From the NCBI GenBank assembly GCA_900556935.1, contig USQL01000038.1, positions 1-21,110 on the forward strand: DNA of 21,110 bases. Direction: 5' to 3'. The translations under genes were made by a program, and so were the position numbers. The number at the start of each line of letters is the position of its first letter. Position 1 is the first letter of the stretch. This document shows, one piece after another, positions 7,418 to 17,318 of the stretch. Source of the DNA: an uncultured Eubacteriales bacterium (lineage in GTDB: Bacteria; Bacillota; Clostridia; Oscillospirales; Oscillospiraceae). The notes beneath the pieces were generated by a model that made no database searches, was not told the origin of the DNA, and saw nothing but the letters and a program-made list of their open reading frames with translations.

Positions 7418-9148
7418 TTAATCTTCGTCCGCAACGGTGGGGTCGTAATTGACGATAATGTCATGCTCGGTCAGGGCGGAAACATCGGGAATTTCGTTGC
7501 CGTAAACATTTACCTGCACCAGATGGTAGCACTCGGCCAGGGCATCCACATTGGTCAGCTTGTTGTAATCCATATAGATATAGCCAATGTCAGCCATATT
7601 CCGAAGGGCATCAATGGATTCCAGAACATTGTGGGAGCCGTCGATCACCTGCATGGCACTGTTCTCGGCAAACTGGGGCATCTGCGAAACGTTGTTGTAG
7701 GAGAAGTCCAGCCGTTCCAGCGTCTGCAGTCCCACCAGGGGAGAGAGGTCTTCAATGCTGTTGTTGGACAGGGTCAGGGTTTTCAGGGAAGTGCAGCCGG
7801 ACAGGCCGGAAAGATCGCTCAGGCCGTTGTAGTCCAGGTTCAGCTCTGTCAGCAGGGGCAGGGCAGCGGCGGTGCTGATGTCCGTAATCTGGTTGTTGCT
7901 GGCGTTCAGGGTTTCCAGCCGGACACAGCCGGACAGGGGGGCGATGCCCTGTAGGGCGTTATAGGAGACATCCAGCTCCGTGAGCTTGGCAAGCGTTCCC
8001 ACCACAGAAAGGTCCGTAATGGCGTTGTGGGCGGCATGGAGCTGGTTTAGCTCGGTAAGGGAAGACAGGGGGTCCAGATTTCGCACGGTATTGCTGCTGA
8101 TATCCAACGCCTCCAGGCCCGTGGCGCTTTCCAGACCGGACAGGGTGCTAAGCCCGCAGCCAGACAGGGTAAGCTCCCGCAACTGGGGCAAAGCGGCGAT
8201 GGTTGCGATGCTCTCCGCGGGGAACCGGCAGCCGGACAGGTCCAGCTTTTTCAGGTGGGTCAGCTGGGCAAAGTCCTGCAGGTTCGACATGTTCCGCCCG
8301 TTGACGGTCAGGCTCTCCAGGAAGGTCATGTGCGCCAGGTCCTCCAGCGTACGAACGTCGCTGGGTACCTCCAGCTCCGTAATCTGCCACAGGTCGTTGG
8401 TGTAGAGAATGTGGTCTGCCTCGCAGCCCAGAATCTCCCGCACGGTCTTCTCCATGGTGGCATCCATGAAAATCACCGGCTCAATCACGCCGCCTACGGT
8501 GTAGCCCAGAATGGTCACCGGGCTTACAAGGCCGTTTTCTCCCACGCTGATGGCGTAAATCTGGGTCTCTCCCAGAGACAGAGCGATGGGGGCCGTATAG
8601 AAGCTTCCCGCAATGGAGGGGTATTCTCCGTCGGTGGTGTAGTAGATAGTGCCGGTGGAGGAGCTCAGGGAGACGGAAATATACTGGCTGTAGTAGCCGG
8701 ATTCATAGTCGGGCTCCGGCGCTGTGGGCCGCAGCTCCTCCAGCTGGGCCCGGATGTTGGCATCGGAGATATTGCTCAGCATGGAAACGGCATCCAATAG
8801 CTTATCCTGCTCCACATAGGTCTTGCACAGCGCGATATACAGCTCTTTGGTAGCGCCCGCCCGGATGGCCTTGGACAGGGTCACCTCTGCCTTTGTATAG
8901 TTGCCGGAGGCCTTATACTGGTTTGCAAGCTCGATGGCCACGTTTTCGTCCTGACCCGAGTAGTTGTAGGCCAGATTGTAAAACCAGGAGGAAAGGGCGG
9001 TATTGCCCTTGAGGTCATTGTTCCGTGCCTGCTGCAAAAGCATATCCCGGGTGAAGGTTCGGTCGTAAACAAACAGATACCAGCCGATGCTGAACACCAC
9101 AACGCAGGCCAGCAGCAGCGGCACCAGAAAACGAATCAACTTTTTCAT
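7418..9148 (-). CDS. Membrane-anchored TPR / chitobiase-like / leucine-rich-repeat protein
   Basis: 576 residues from the ATG at 9148, preceded by GGAG at 8 bp; an upstream in-frame ATG at 9184 lies on the -10 box and is rejected. One N-terminal transmembrane helix (about 5-26) anchors the protein, probably with the rest outside the cell. An alpha-helical TPR-like part covers about 35-140. A chitobiase/beta-hexosaminidase C-terminal-like domain follows (about 155-215, SVSLSSSTGTIYYTTDGEYP). From about 255 to 570 there are roughly fourteen 20-22-residue leucine-rich repeats of the internalin type, with LxxLxLSxNxIxDLSPL periodicity. No LPXTG or other sorting signal is seen. Such proteins bind proteins or glycans; the ligand here is unknown. 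It is monocistronic with its own consensus promoter, and a strong hairpin follows. Confidence 0.88.
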   Translation of the reverse strand: MKKLIRFLVPLLLACVVVFSIGWYLFVYDRTFTRDMLLQQARNNDLKGNTALSSWFYNLAYNYSGQDENVAIELANQYKASGNYTKAEVTLSKAIRAGATKELYIALCKTYVEQDKLLDAVSMLSNISDANIRAQLEELRPTAPEPDYESGYYSQYISVSLSSSTGTIYYTTDGEYPSIAGSFYTAPIALSLGETQIYAISVGENGLVSPVTILGYTVGGVIEPVIFMDATMEKTVREILGCEADHILYTNDLWQITELEVPSDVRTLEDLAHMTFLESLTVNGRNMSNLQDFAQLTHLKKLDLSGCRFPAESIATIAALPQLRELTLSGCGLSTLSGLESATGLEALDISSNTVRNLDPLSSLTELNQLHAAHNAITDLSVVGTLAKLTELDVSYNALQGIAPLSGCVRLETLNASNNQITDISTAAALPLLTELNLDYNGLSDLSGLSGCTSLKTLTLSNNSIEDLSPLVGLQTLERLDFSYNNVSQMPQFAENSAMQVIDGSHNVLESIDALRNMADIGYIYMDYNKLTNVDALAECYHLVQVNVYGNEIPDVSALTEHDIIVNYDPTVADED

Positions 9149-9183
9149 AGTAAAAGCTCCAATCTTCGGGAATCTCACCGGCA

Positions 9184-9212
9184 ATTATACAATATTTTCG
9201 ATTTCCTGTCAA
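9184..9212 (-). promoter_or_regulatory. Perfect consensus promoter of the LRR gene
   Basis: On the minus strand TTGACA (9212-9207) and TATAAT (9189-9184) are separated by exactly 17 bp, about 35 bp before the start codon. This is a full match to the vegetative consensus and implies strong constitutive transcription unless repressed. The flank of the inverted-repeat element begins only 8 bp upstream of the -35 box. Confidence 0.87.
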
Positions 9213-9220
9213 GTACGGCG

Positions 9221-9424
9221 GATTTTTCCGTACGACAATTGCACGAGTTAAAATTCTTTGAACAAATTCCGGCAAGATGCTGTAGGGGCGGCTACCAGCC
9301 GCCCGAAATGTATCGGGATTGAGCTGTTCATACGAAATACTCAGTCCCATTGGCTTTCGGGCGGCTGGTAGCCGCCCCTACTGTTCATGAAATGTTTACT
9401 CGTGCAATCGTCCTGATTTTTCCG
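9221..9424. mobile_element. MITE-like inverted-repeat element with flanking direct repeats
   Basis: Terminal inverted repeats GACAATTGCACGAGT (9234-9248) and ACTCGTGCAATCGTC (9398-9412) differ at one position. Inside, a second perfect 27-bp inverted repeat occupies 9282-9308 and 9355-9381. Each of those arms is itself a hairpin, GGGCGGCT-ACC-AGCCGCCC. The 10-bp word GATTTTTCCG occurs just outside both ends (9221-9230 and 9415-9424) and may be a target-site duplication. The element is 179 bp and codes for no protein. It separates the LRR promoter from the 3' end of tex, and its hairpins could also terminate transcription. No second copy is in this window. Confidence 0.62.
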
Positions 9425-9440
9425 GGCAGGGTGGAATTTT

Positions 9441-11573
<2,133 letters not shown>

Positions 11574-11603
11574 AATGGTACTCCTTTGCGTGTGATTTTT
11601 CCC

Positions 11604-11631
11604 ATTCTATCATAAATTTCTGAAAATGCAA
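11604..11631 (-). promoter_or_regulatory. Promoter of tex
   Basis: On the minus strand TTGCAT (11631-11626) and TAGAAT (11609-11604) have a 16-bp spacer, about 31 bp upstream of the tex ATG. Confidence 0.55.
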
Positions 11632-11663
11632 TGAAGAATTCCCGGTTTGTGTCCACGGGGCTG

Positions 11664-11692
11664 TTGCAAAATTTGGGAAAGGATGCTAAAAT
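11664..11692 (+). promoter_or_regulatory. Promoter of the helicase-dprA operon
   Basis: TTGCAA at 11664-11669 and TAAAAT at 11687-11692 have a 17-bp spacer, about 37 bp before the helicase start codon. It diverges from the tex promoter, and the two -35 regions are about 32 bp apart. Confidence 0.6.
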
Positions 11693-11728
11693 ATCCTGGA
11701 TTGACTGAACCGAAAAGGAAATGAAACT

Positions 11729-12919
11729 ATGGAAGAAAGCAATATTACATTTGAAAGCCTGGGCCTGTCCGGCGCCATGCTGAAGGCACTGGAGAAAAAG
11801 GGCTACGGCTATCCCACCACCATCCAGGCGGAGGCCATTCCCTGCTTTTTGCAGTGGAAGGACGTCATCGCCAAGGCGCCTACCGGCACCGGCAAGACCT
11901 TTGCCTTTGGCATCCCCATGATTGAGCATGTGGATGCCCAGAGCGAGGATGTGCAGGGCCTGATTCTGGCCCCCACCCGGGAGCTGGCCATTCAGATTGG
12001 CGACGAGCTCAGAGGTCTGCTGACCTATTATCAGAATATCCGGGTGGCGGTGCTCTACGGCGGTGCCGGCATCGGCAGCCAGATCAAAGCCATGGAAAAA
12101 AAGCCCCAGATTGTGGTGGCCACCCCCGGCCGCCTGATGGACCATTATAACCGGAAAACCATCCGTCTGGACAAAATCCAGACCGTGGTTCTGGACGAGG
12201 CGGACCGGATGCTGGATATGGGCTTTTTCAAGGATGTAACCCGCATCATCGAAAAGGTGAAGAACCGGAAAAACTTAGGCCTCTTTTCCGCTACAATCTC
12301 CCAGGAGGTCATGACCGTCTCCTGGATGTACCAGCGGGACGAGGTGGAGATTACCGTGGAGCCCAAGCAGGAGGACAAGCCGGATATCGACCAGTACAGC
12401 CTGAGCTGCACGCCGCTGGAAAAGGCGGAGACCACCCTGCGGCTGATCAAGAGCCAGGGCTACGAGCGGGTGATGATTTTCTGCAACACCAAGCACATGT
12501 GTCAGCGGCTGTGCGACGATTTCCAGCGGGCGGGCCTGGACTGCGAGTGCCTCCACGGGGATATCCGTCAGCAGCAGCGGGAGAAGACCATGCAGCGCTA
12601 CCGCAGCGGAAAGCTCCCGGTGCTGGTTGCCACGGACGTGGCCTCCCGCGGCATCGATGTGGACGACGTGGACTGCGTCATCAATTACGATGTGCCGGAG
12701 GAGAATGAATACTATGTCCACCGCATCGGCCGTACCGGCCGGGCCAAGCGCAAGGGTGTGGCCTGGAGCATCATCGGCAATTTCCCGGAAAAGGCCAAGC
12801 TGGATGAGATTGCGAAATTCTCCAATTATACCGTTCAGCCCATGCAATTGTCTTCCGACGGCGTTTTGACAAAAGAGGAGGTTAAGGCACCTCCCGCGCC
12901 CAAGCGGAGATTCCGCTGA
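11729..12919 (+). CDS. DEAD-box ATP-dependent RNA helicase
   Basis: A 396-residue two-domain helicase core. The Q motif region includes GYGYPTTIQAEAIP (25-38), motif I APTGTGKT (50-57), Ia APTRELAIQ (81-89), Ib ATPGRL, II DEAD (156-159), III SAT (187-189), and in domain 2 VATDVASRGIDV and HRIGRTGRA. The C-terminal extension is short and basic (KRRFR) with no added RNA-binding domain, unlike CshA/DeaD. Members unwind short RNA duplexes in ribosome assembly or mRNA decay, often in the cold. The ribosome site AAAAGGAAA precedes the ATG. The stop codon overlaps the ATG of the next gene (TGATG), so dprA is translationally coupled. Confidence 0.93.
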   Translation: MEESNITFESLGLSGAMLKALEKKGYGYPTTIQAEAIPCFLQWKDVIAKAPTGTGKTFAFGIPMIEHVDAQSEDVQGLILAPTRELAIQIGDELRGLLTYYQNIRVAVLYGGAGIGSQIKAMEKKPQIVVATPGRLMDHYNRKTIRLDKIQTVVLDEADRMLDMGFFKDVTRIIEKVKNRKNLGLFSATISQEVMTVSWMYQRDEVEITVEPKQEDKPDIDQYSLSCTPLEKAETTLRLIKSQGYERVMIFCNTKHMCQRLCDDFQRAGLDCECLHGDIRQQQREKTMQRYRSGKLPVLVATDVASRGIDVDDVDCVINYDVPEENEYYVHRIGRTGRAKRKGVAWSIIGNFPEKAKLDEIAKFSNYTVQPMQLSSDGVLTKEEVKAPPAPKRRFR

Positions 12920-13824
12920 TGGAACACTGGGGATTTTTGCTCCTTTCCAGCCATCTGGGGAACCCCCAGCGCAGACCCCTGACCGTAGCCCAGATGAGGA
13001 CGCTTTCCCAGCGAATCCTTGCCCACGGTCCCTTTGAGGCCGGGCGGACGCTGGGGGAGAAGGACCTGCTGGCCCTGGGCTATTCCCGGGAATTTGCCGG
13101 GCAGATTCTCTCATTGCTGGAGGAGCAGGAGCTGCTGGAACGGTATCTGCAGAAGGGGCGTGCCCGGAGGTGCGTCCCTGTTACCCGGCAGGATGTCCGC
13201 TATCCCGCGGCGGTCCGCAGAAAGCTGGGGCAGGACAGCCCCGGCTGCCTTTGGGCAAAGGGGGATTTGAGCCTACTGGAGCGTCCGCTGAAAATAGCCC
13301 TGGTGGGCTGCCGGGAGCTCAGGCCCGAAAACAGGTCCTTTGCGGAGGAGGCGGGTATCCGGGCCGCGGAGCAGGGCTTCGCGCTGGTTTCCGGCAATGC
13401 CGCGGGCGCGGACCGGGCGGCCCAGGACAGCTGCCTTCGGGCAGGAGGGGCGGTGATCAGCGTCGTGGCGGACGCTTTGCACAGCCACTTGGAAACCCCC
13501 AACGTGCTCTACCTCAGCGAAGAGGACTATGACGCTCCTTTTTCGCCTCTGCGCGCGCTGCGCCGGAACCGGGTCATTCATGCCCTGGGCGGCGCGGTTC
13601 TGGTGGCCCAGAGCCGGGCAGGGCAGGGCGGCACCTGGAGCGGTACCAGGCTGAACCTGCAGCACCGCTGGACGCCGGTGTATTGCTATGACGACGGAAG
13701 CGAGGGTGCCGAGGCCCTTTTCCGGCTTGGGGCGGAGAGAATCGGCAAAGCCGACCTTACAAATCTTTCCCGGCACCTTTCCCAGCAGGAAACCCTGTTT
13801 GAGCTTGGTACGTTTCACCGTTGA
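12919..13824 (+). CDS. dprA: Divergent DprA/Smf-type DNA-processing protein
   Basis: 301 residues. A helical N-terminal part (about 20-90) precedes RYPAAVRRKLGQDSPGCLWAKGDL, the conserved entry to the DprA Rossmann fold. The fold carries IALVGCREL where canonical DprA has VGSR, VSGNAAGADRAAQDSCLRAGG where others have SGxAxGID, and NRVIHALGGAVLVAQSR and GGTWSG for the late strand and nucleotide-phosphate loop. DprA loads RecA on incoming single-stranded DNA in transformation and is widespread even where competence is unproven. A C-terminal winged-helix domain is absent. Coupling to an RNA helicase gene is not the usual comM-dprA-topA order. The symbol reflects the family; the divergent signature could mean a specialised role. 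Confidence 0.8.
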   Translation: MEHWGFLLLSSHLGNPQRRPLTVAQMRTLSQRILAHGPFEAGRTLGEKDLLALGYSREFAGQILSLLEEQELLERYLQKGRARRCVPVTRQDVRYPAAVRRKLGQDSPGCLWAKGDLSLLERPLKIALVGCRELRPENRSFAEEAGIRAAEQGFALVSGNAAGADRAAQDSCLRAGGAVISVVADALHSHLETPNVLYLSEEDYDAPFSPLRALRRNRVIHALGGAVLVAQSRAGQGGTWSGTRLNLQHRWTPVYCYDDGSEGAEALFRLGAERIGKADLTNLSRHLSQQETLFELGTFHR

Positions 13825-13849
13825 CAACAGGAACAAAATATGATAGAAT
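13821..13849 (+). promoter_or_regulatory. Promoter of the CydDC-like operon, overlapping the dprA stop
   Basis: TTGACA at 13821-13826 and TAGAAT at 13844-13849 are 17 bp apart. The -35 box overlaps the dprA stop codon. Transcription would begin near 13856, a few bases before or within the first palindromic box and only about ten bases ahead of a terminator hairpin. Confidence 0.75.
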
Positions 13850-13858
13850 ACCGCAAAG

Positions 13859-13874
13859 GTTAGCGGCTGCTAAT
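13859..13874 (+). promoter_or_regulatory. Palindromic box 1, candidate operator
   Basis: GTTAGC-GGCT-GCTAAT has 5-bp inverted arms (TTAGC/GCTAA) and lies at the predicted transcription start. The same GTTAGC-N4-RCTAAT pattern recurs at 13907-13922. The half-sites recall boxes of DtxR/IdeR-type metal repressors (TTAG..CTAA), but no regulator gene is in view. Its right half overlaps the left arm of the terminator. Confidence 0.42.
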
Positions 13875-13896
13875 ATACATTGGCAGCCGATTTTTT
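13864..13896 (+). terminator. Leader terminator / possible attenuator
   Basis: CGGCTGC (13864-13870) and GCAGCCG (13883-13889) form a 7-bp stem with a 12-nt loop, followed by A and TTTTTT. It may end the helicase-dprA transcript. Because it also lies downstream of the promoter at 13821-13849, it must be read through for the transporter genes to be expressed from that promoter. The small alternative hairpin TTAGC-GGCT-GCTAA (13860-13873) shares bases with the left arm and would exclude it. Confidence 0.72.
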
Positions 13897-13906
13897 ATGC
13901 CTGACG

Positions 13907-13922
13907 GTTAGCAAAAACTAAT
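13907..13922 (+). promoter_or_regulatory. Palindromic box 2, candidate operator
   Basis: GTTAGC-AAAA-ACTAAT is the second copy of the GTTAGC-N4-RCTAAT pattern, exactly 48 bp after the first. It lies between the leader terminator and the AGGAGG ribosome site of the first transporter gene. Confidence 0.4.
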
Positions 13923-13942
13923 CAAAAACAGGAGGGGATTCT

Positions 13943-15676
13943 ATGATGATTGACAAACGGCTGATTGGTACAGTCAGCGAAAGCAAAAAATACATTTTAG
14001 GAAACGTTGTTTTCCAATGGCTGTCACTGGCGGCCAATATTGGGATGATGTGCGCCATTGCCGCCCTGTTCCAGGGGCTGTGGCAGGGGAGCGCCGATAC
14101 CGCCCAAATTTTACGGACGGCCCTGATTGCCGCCCTGGCCGCGGGGATGCGGTATTTCTGCGCCGTGGCATCCAGCCGCATGAGCTATCTGTCTTCCAAG
14201 GCGGTAAAGAAAACGCTGCGCCAGATGATTTACAGGAAGCTCCTGCGCTTGGGCAGCGCATATACCCAGCAGGTCAATACCTCCGAGGTGGTCCAGGTGG
14301 CCGTGGAGGGCGTTGAGCAGCTGGAAACCTATTTTGGCGCTTATCTTCCCCAGCTTTTCTATGCCATGCTGGCACCGCTGACGCTGTTTGCGGTGCTGAG
14401 CGTTGTAAATCTTCCCAGCGCGGTGGTTCTGCTGGTGTGCGTGCCCATGATTCCCGTGACCATTGTCCTGATTCAGCGGTGGGCCAAAAAGCTGCTAGCC
14501 AAATACTGGGGGCAGTATACCGCCCTGGGCGATACATTCCTGGAAAATCTGCAGGGACTGACCACAGCCAAAATCTACGGTGCCGACGAATTCAAGCACA
14601 GGCAGATGAACGAGCAGAGCGAGCATTTCCGGAAAATCACCATGAAGGTGCTGACCATGCAGCTCAATTCCATTACCGTCATGGATGTCATCGCCTACGG
14701 CGGGGCCGCCCTAGGGGTGATTCTCTCCGCGACCCAGCTCCGCGCCGGGCGTGTGGACCTGGCGGGGGCCATGCTCATCATCCTTCTGGCGGCGGACTTT
14801 TTCCTGCCCATGCGGGTTTTGGGCTCCTATTTTCACATTGCCATGAACGGAATGGCTGCCTCCGAGAAGATTTTCCGTCTGCTGGACCTGCCGGAGCCGG
14901 AGAAGAAAACCGCCTCCGTGCCGGAGGATGTCTCCATCACCTGCCGGGGACTTCGCTTTTTCTATGAGGCGGACCGGGAAATTCTCCATGGCCTGAATAT
15001 GGACTTTCCCATGGGCAGCTTTACGGCCATCGTGGGCGAATCCGGCTGCGGAAAGTCCACCGTCGCGTCCATTCTCATGGGCAGAAACAAGGGCTATTCC
15101 GGGGAAATCACCGTCGGCGGCATCCCGCTTTCCGACCTGTCCGAAGAGAGTCTGATGGCCCATTTTACCTATGTTTCCCACAACAGCTACCTGTTTAAGG
15201 GAACCATCCGGGAAAACCTCCTGATGGCCCGGCCCAATGCCGGGGAGGATACCCTCTGGGCGGTACTGGAACAGGTGAATCTGGCGGGCTTCCTGCGAAG
15301 CGAGCAGGGCCTTGACACCCCGCTTACCGAGCAGGGCGGCAATCTTTCCGGCGGCCAGCGTCAGCGCCTGGCCCTGGCAAGGGCACTGCTCCACGATACA
15401 CCCCTGTATATTTTCGATGAGGCCACCTCCAACATCGATGTGGAGAGCGAAAATGAGATTATGGCCCAGATTCACCGGCTTGCCAAAACAAAGACGGTGA
15501 TTCTGATTTCCCACCGTCTCGCCAACGTGACCGGTGCGGACAATATCTATGTTCTGGACAAGGGAACCCTTGCCGAAAGCGGCACCCACCAGGCGCTGTG
15601 CTGCGGGGGCGGCATCTACGCACAGCTTTGGGCTGCCCAGCAGGCCCTGGAACGCATTACCGAGGAGGCGCGATAA
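13943..15676 (+). CDS. CydD-like ABC half-transporter (membrane and ATPase domains)
   Basis: 577 residues. A six-helix exporter membrane domain covers about 15-310, with the segment SEVVQVAVEGVEQLETYFGAYLP that is typical of CydD. The nucleotide-binding domain has Walker A GESGCGKS (365-372), signature LSGGQRQR (468-475), Walker B LYIFDEATS (488-496) and H-loop ISHRLA. The Q-loop reads YVSHNSYLF, with His (413) where Gln is usual. Together with the next gene it would form a heterodimeric exporter; CydDC proteins have been linked to cysteine/glutathione export and heme handling for cytochrome bd, but no cydAB is present here. The heme/siderophore IrtAB/YbtPQ type and a drug exporter are alternatives. 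A strong AGGAGGGG precedes the ATG. Confidence 0.88.
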   Translation: MMIDKRLIGTVSESKKYILGNVVFQWLSLAANIGMMCAIAALFQGLWQGSADTAQILRTALIAALAAGMRYFCAVASSRMSYLSSKAVKKTLRQMIYRKLLRLGSAYTQQVNTSEVVQVAVEGVEQLETYFGAYLPQLFYAMLAPLTLFAVLSVVNLPSAVVLLVCVPMIPVTIVLIQRWAKKLLAKYWGQYTALGDTFLENLQGLTTAKIYGADEFKHRQMNEQSEHFRKITMKVLTMQLNSITVMDVIAYGGAALGVILSATQLRAGRVDLAGAMLIILLAADFFLPMRVLGSYFHIAMNGMAASEKIFRLLDLPEPEKKTASVPEDVSITCRGLRFFYEADREILHGLNMDFPMGSFTAIVGESGCGKSTVASILMGRNKGYSGEITVGGIPLSDLSEESLMAHFTYVSHNSYLFKGTIRENLLMARPNAGEDTLWAVLEQVNLAGFLRSEQGLDTPLTEQGGNLSGGQRQRLALARALLHDTPLYIFDEATSNIDVESENEIMAQIHRLAKTKTVILISHRLANVTGADNIYVLDKGTLAESGTHQALCCGGGIYAQLWAAQQALERITEEAR

Positions 15677-15677
15677 C

Positions 15678-17318
15678 ATGAAGCGAAGCGGATTGAACGT
15701 TATGGCCAGGCTGGTGGGCCTGGTAAAGCCATTGAGCGGCTATATGGTTTTGGCCATTGCCATGGGCCTTTTGGGCCACCTGTGCGCCACGTTTATTACG
15801 GTTTTCGGCGGCTACGGGGTGCTCTTTCTTCTGCATCCGGAGTGGTCCGGCAGTCTGGGGCTGATTTTTGGGGCGGTGCTGGTCTTCGCCCTGGTGCGGG
15901 GGTTCCTTCGCTACGCGGAGCAGTCCTGCAACCACTACATTGCCTTTCAGCTGCTGGCCCTGATTCGGGACCGGGTATTTGGTGCCCTGCGCAGACTGTG
16001 CCCGGCCAAGCTGGAAGGGAAGGACAAGGGGGACCTGATTGCCGTCATCACCTCCGACATTGAGCTTTTGGAGGTGTTCTATGCCCATACCATTTCCCCC
16101 ATCTGCATTGCGGCCCTGTTCTGCTGCATCCTGGTGGTGTTCATCGGCAGAATTCACCCCGCGCTGGGCGCGCTGGCTCTGGCGGCCTATCTTACGGTGG
16201 GGATCATCATCCCCCTGGTGACCTCCCGGTGCAGCGGGGATTTGGGTGCCCGCTTCAGGGGAAAATCGGGACAGCTGTCCGCCTTTGTCCTGGACAGCCT
16301 GCGGGGCCTTTCGGAAACCGTTCAGTATGGCCGGGGCGAGCAGCGGCTGGAGCAGATGAATGCCCAGACAGACAGCCTGGCAAAGACGGAGGAACAGATG
16401 AAGCGGACCACCGGCAGAAACAGCGCGGCCACGGGCCTGGTAATTTTGCTGTTTGACCTGGCAATGCTGTTTGCCTCGGCCCTGCTTGTGGGCTTTGAGG
16501 GCTGCCTCATCGCAACCCTTGCCATGATGAGCTCCTTCGGCCCCGTGGTCGCCCTTTCCGCTTTGGGCGCGACGCTGCAAAATACCTTTGCCGCGGGCAA
16601 TCGGGTGCTGGATATCCTGGATGAAACCCCTGTGACCTCGGAAATCAGCGGCAAGGAGGAGATTTCCTTCCACGGTGCCGCGGCGGAAAATGTGACCTTC
16701 TCCTACGGCGGGGAAACCGTACTGAAGGATTTCTCCGTCTCCTGCCCGGAGGGGGAGATTATCGGCATCAGCGGCCGTTCCGGTTCCGGAAAGTCCACGC
16801 TTTTGAAGCTCTTTATGCGCTTCTGGCAGGTCCGGCAGGGCGTGGTTTCCGTCTCCGGCAGAAGCGTGGAGGAAATTAACACCGATAACCTCCGTGCCAT
16901 GGAAAGCTTTATGACCCAGGATACCCATCTGTTCCACGATTCCATCCGCAATAATCTGTGCCTGGCCAAACTGGATGCCACCGACGGGGAGATTGTCACG
17001 GCATGCAAAAAGGCCTCCGTCCATGATTTTATCATGGGCCTGCCCAAGGGCTATGATACGGAGGTTGCCGAGCTGGGCGACAGCCTGTCCGGCGGAGAGC
17101 GGCAGCGGCTGGGCCTGGCCAGAGCGTTCCTCCACGATGCGCCCTTCCTGCTGCTGGACGAGCCAACCTCCAACCTGGACAGCCTGAACGAGGCAATCAT
17201 TCTCCGCTCCCTGCGAGAGGAGCGCAATGGCAAAACCGTGGTGCTGGTCTCCCACAGGGCCTCTACCATGGGCATTGCCGACCGCGTCTATACCGTGGAG
17301 CAGGGGAGGGTCAGCTGA
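15678..17318 (+). CDS. CydC-like ABC half-transporter (membrane and ATPase domains)
   Basis: 546 residues from the ATG at 15678, one base after the previous stop and preceded by GAGGAGG; an earlier in-frame ATG at 15534 lies inside the upstream gene and lacks a ribosome site. The membrane domain contains RYAEQSCNHYIAFQLLALIR and the GDLIAVITSDIELLEVFYAH stretch that match CydC well. The ATPase domain has Walker A GRSGSGKS (366-373), a normal Q-loop MTQDTHLF, LSGGERQR (470-477), LLLDEPTS (491-498) and SHRAS. It is the partner of the preceding subunit. Both subunits keep the catalytic Glu after Walker B, so both sites could hydrolyse ATP. Its TGA overlaps the start of the next gene. Confidence 0.88.
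   Translation: MKRSGLNVMARLVGLVKPLSGYMVLAIAMGLLGHLCATFITVFGGYGVLFLLHPEWSGSLGLIFGAVLVFALVRGFLRYAEQSCNHYIAFQLLALIRDRVFGALRRLCPAKLEGKDKGDLIAVITSDIELLEVFYAHTISPICIAALFCCILVVFIGRIHPALGALALAAYLTVGIIIPLVTSRCSGDLGARFRGKSGQLSAFVLDSLRGLSETVQYGRGEQRLEQMNAQTDSLAKTEEQMKRTTGRNSAATGLVILLFDLAMLFASALLVGFEGCLIATLAMMSSFGPVVALSALGATLQNTFAAGNRVLDILDETPVTSEISGKEEISFHGAAAENVTFSYGGETVLKDFSVSCPEGEIIGISGRSGSGKSTLLKLFMRFWQVRQGVVSVSGRSVEEINTDNLRAMESFMTQDTHLFHDSIRNNLCLAKLDATDGEIVTACKKASVHDFIMGLPKGYDTEVAELGDSLSGGERQRLGLARAFLHDAPFLLLDEPTSNLDSLNEAIILRSLREERNGKTVVLVSHRASTMGIADRVYTVEQGRVS

Noticed and set aside
7238..7954. Plus-strand frame of about 238 codons across the end of the LRR gene
   Set aside because: It is the antisense of the leucine-rich repeats, begins across the start of the opposite FlaR-like gene and reads through a terminator hairpin.
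9148..9184. Upstream ATG at 9184 as the start of the LRR protein
   Set aside because: It would put the start on the -10 box of a perfect promoter and add residues before a normal MKKLIRFL membrane anchor; the ATG at 9148 has a GGAG at the right distance.
15657..17255. Long minus-strand frame (about 532 codons) opposite the CydC-like gene
   Set aside because: It is an antisense shadow of a GC-rich gene with clear ABC transporter motifs on the plus strand.
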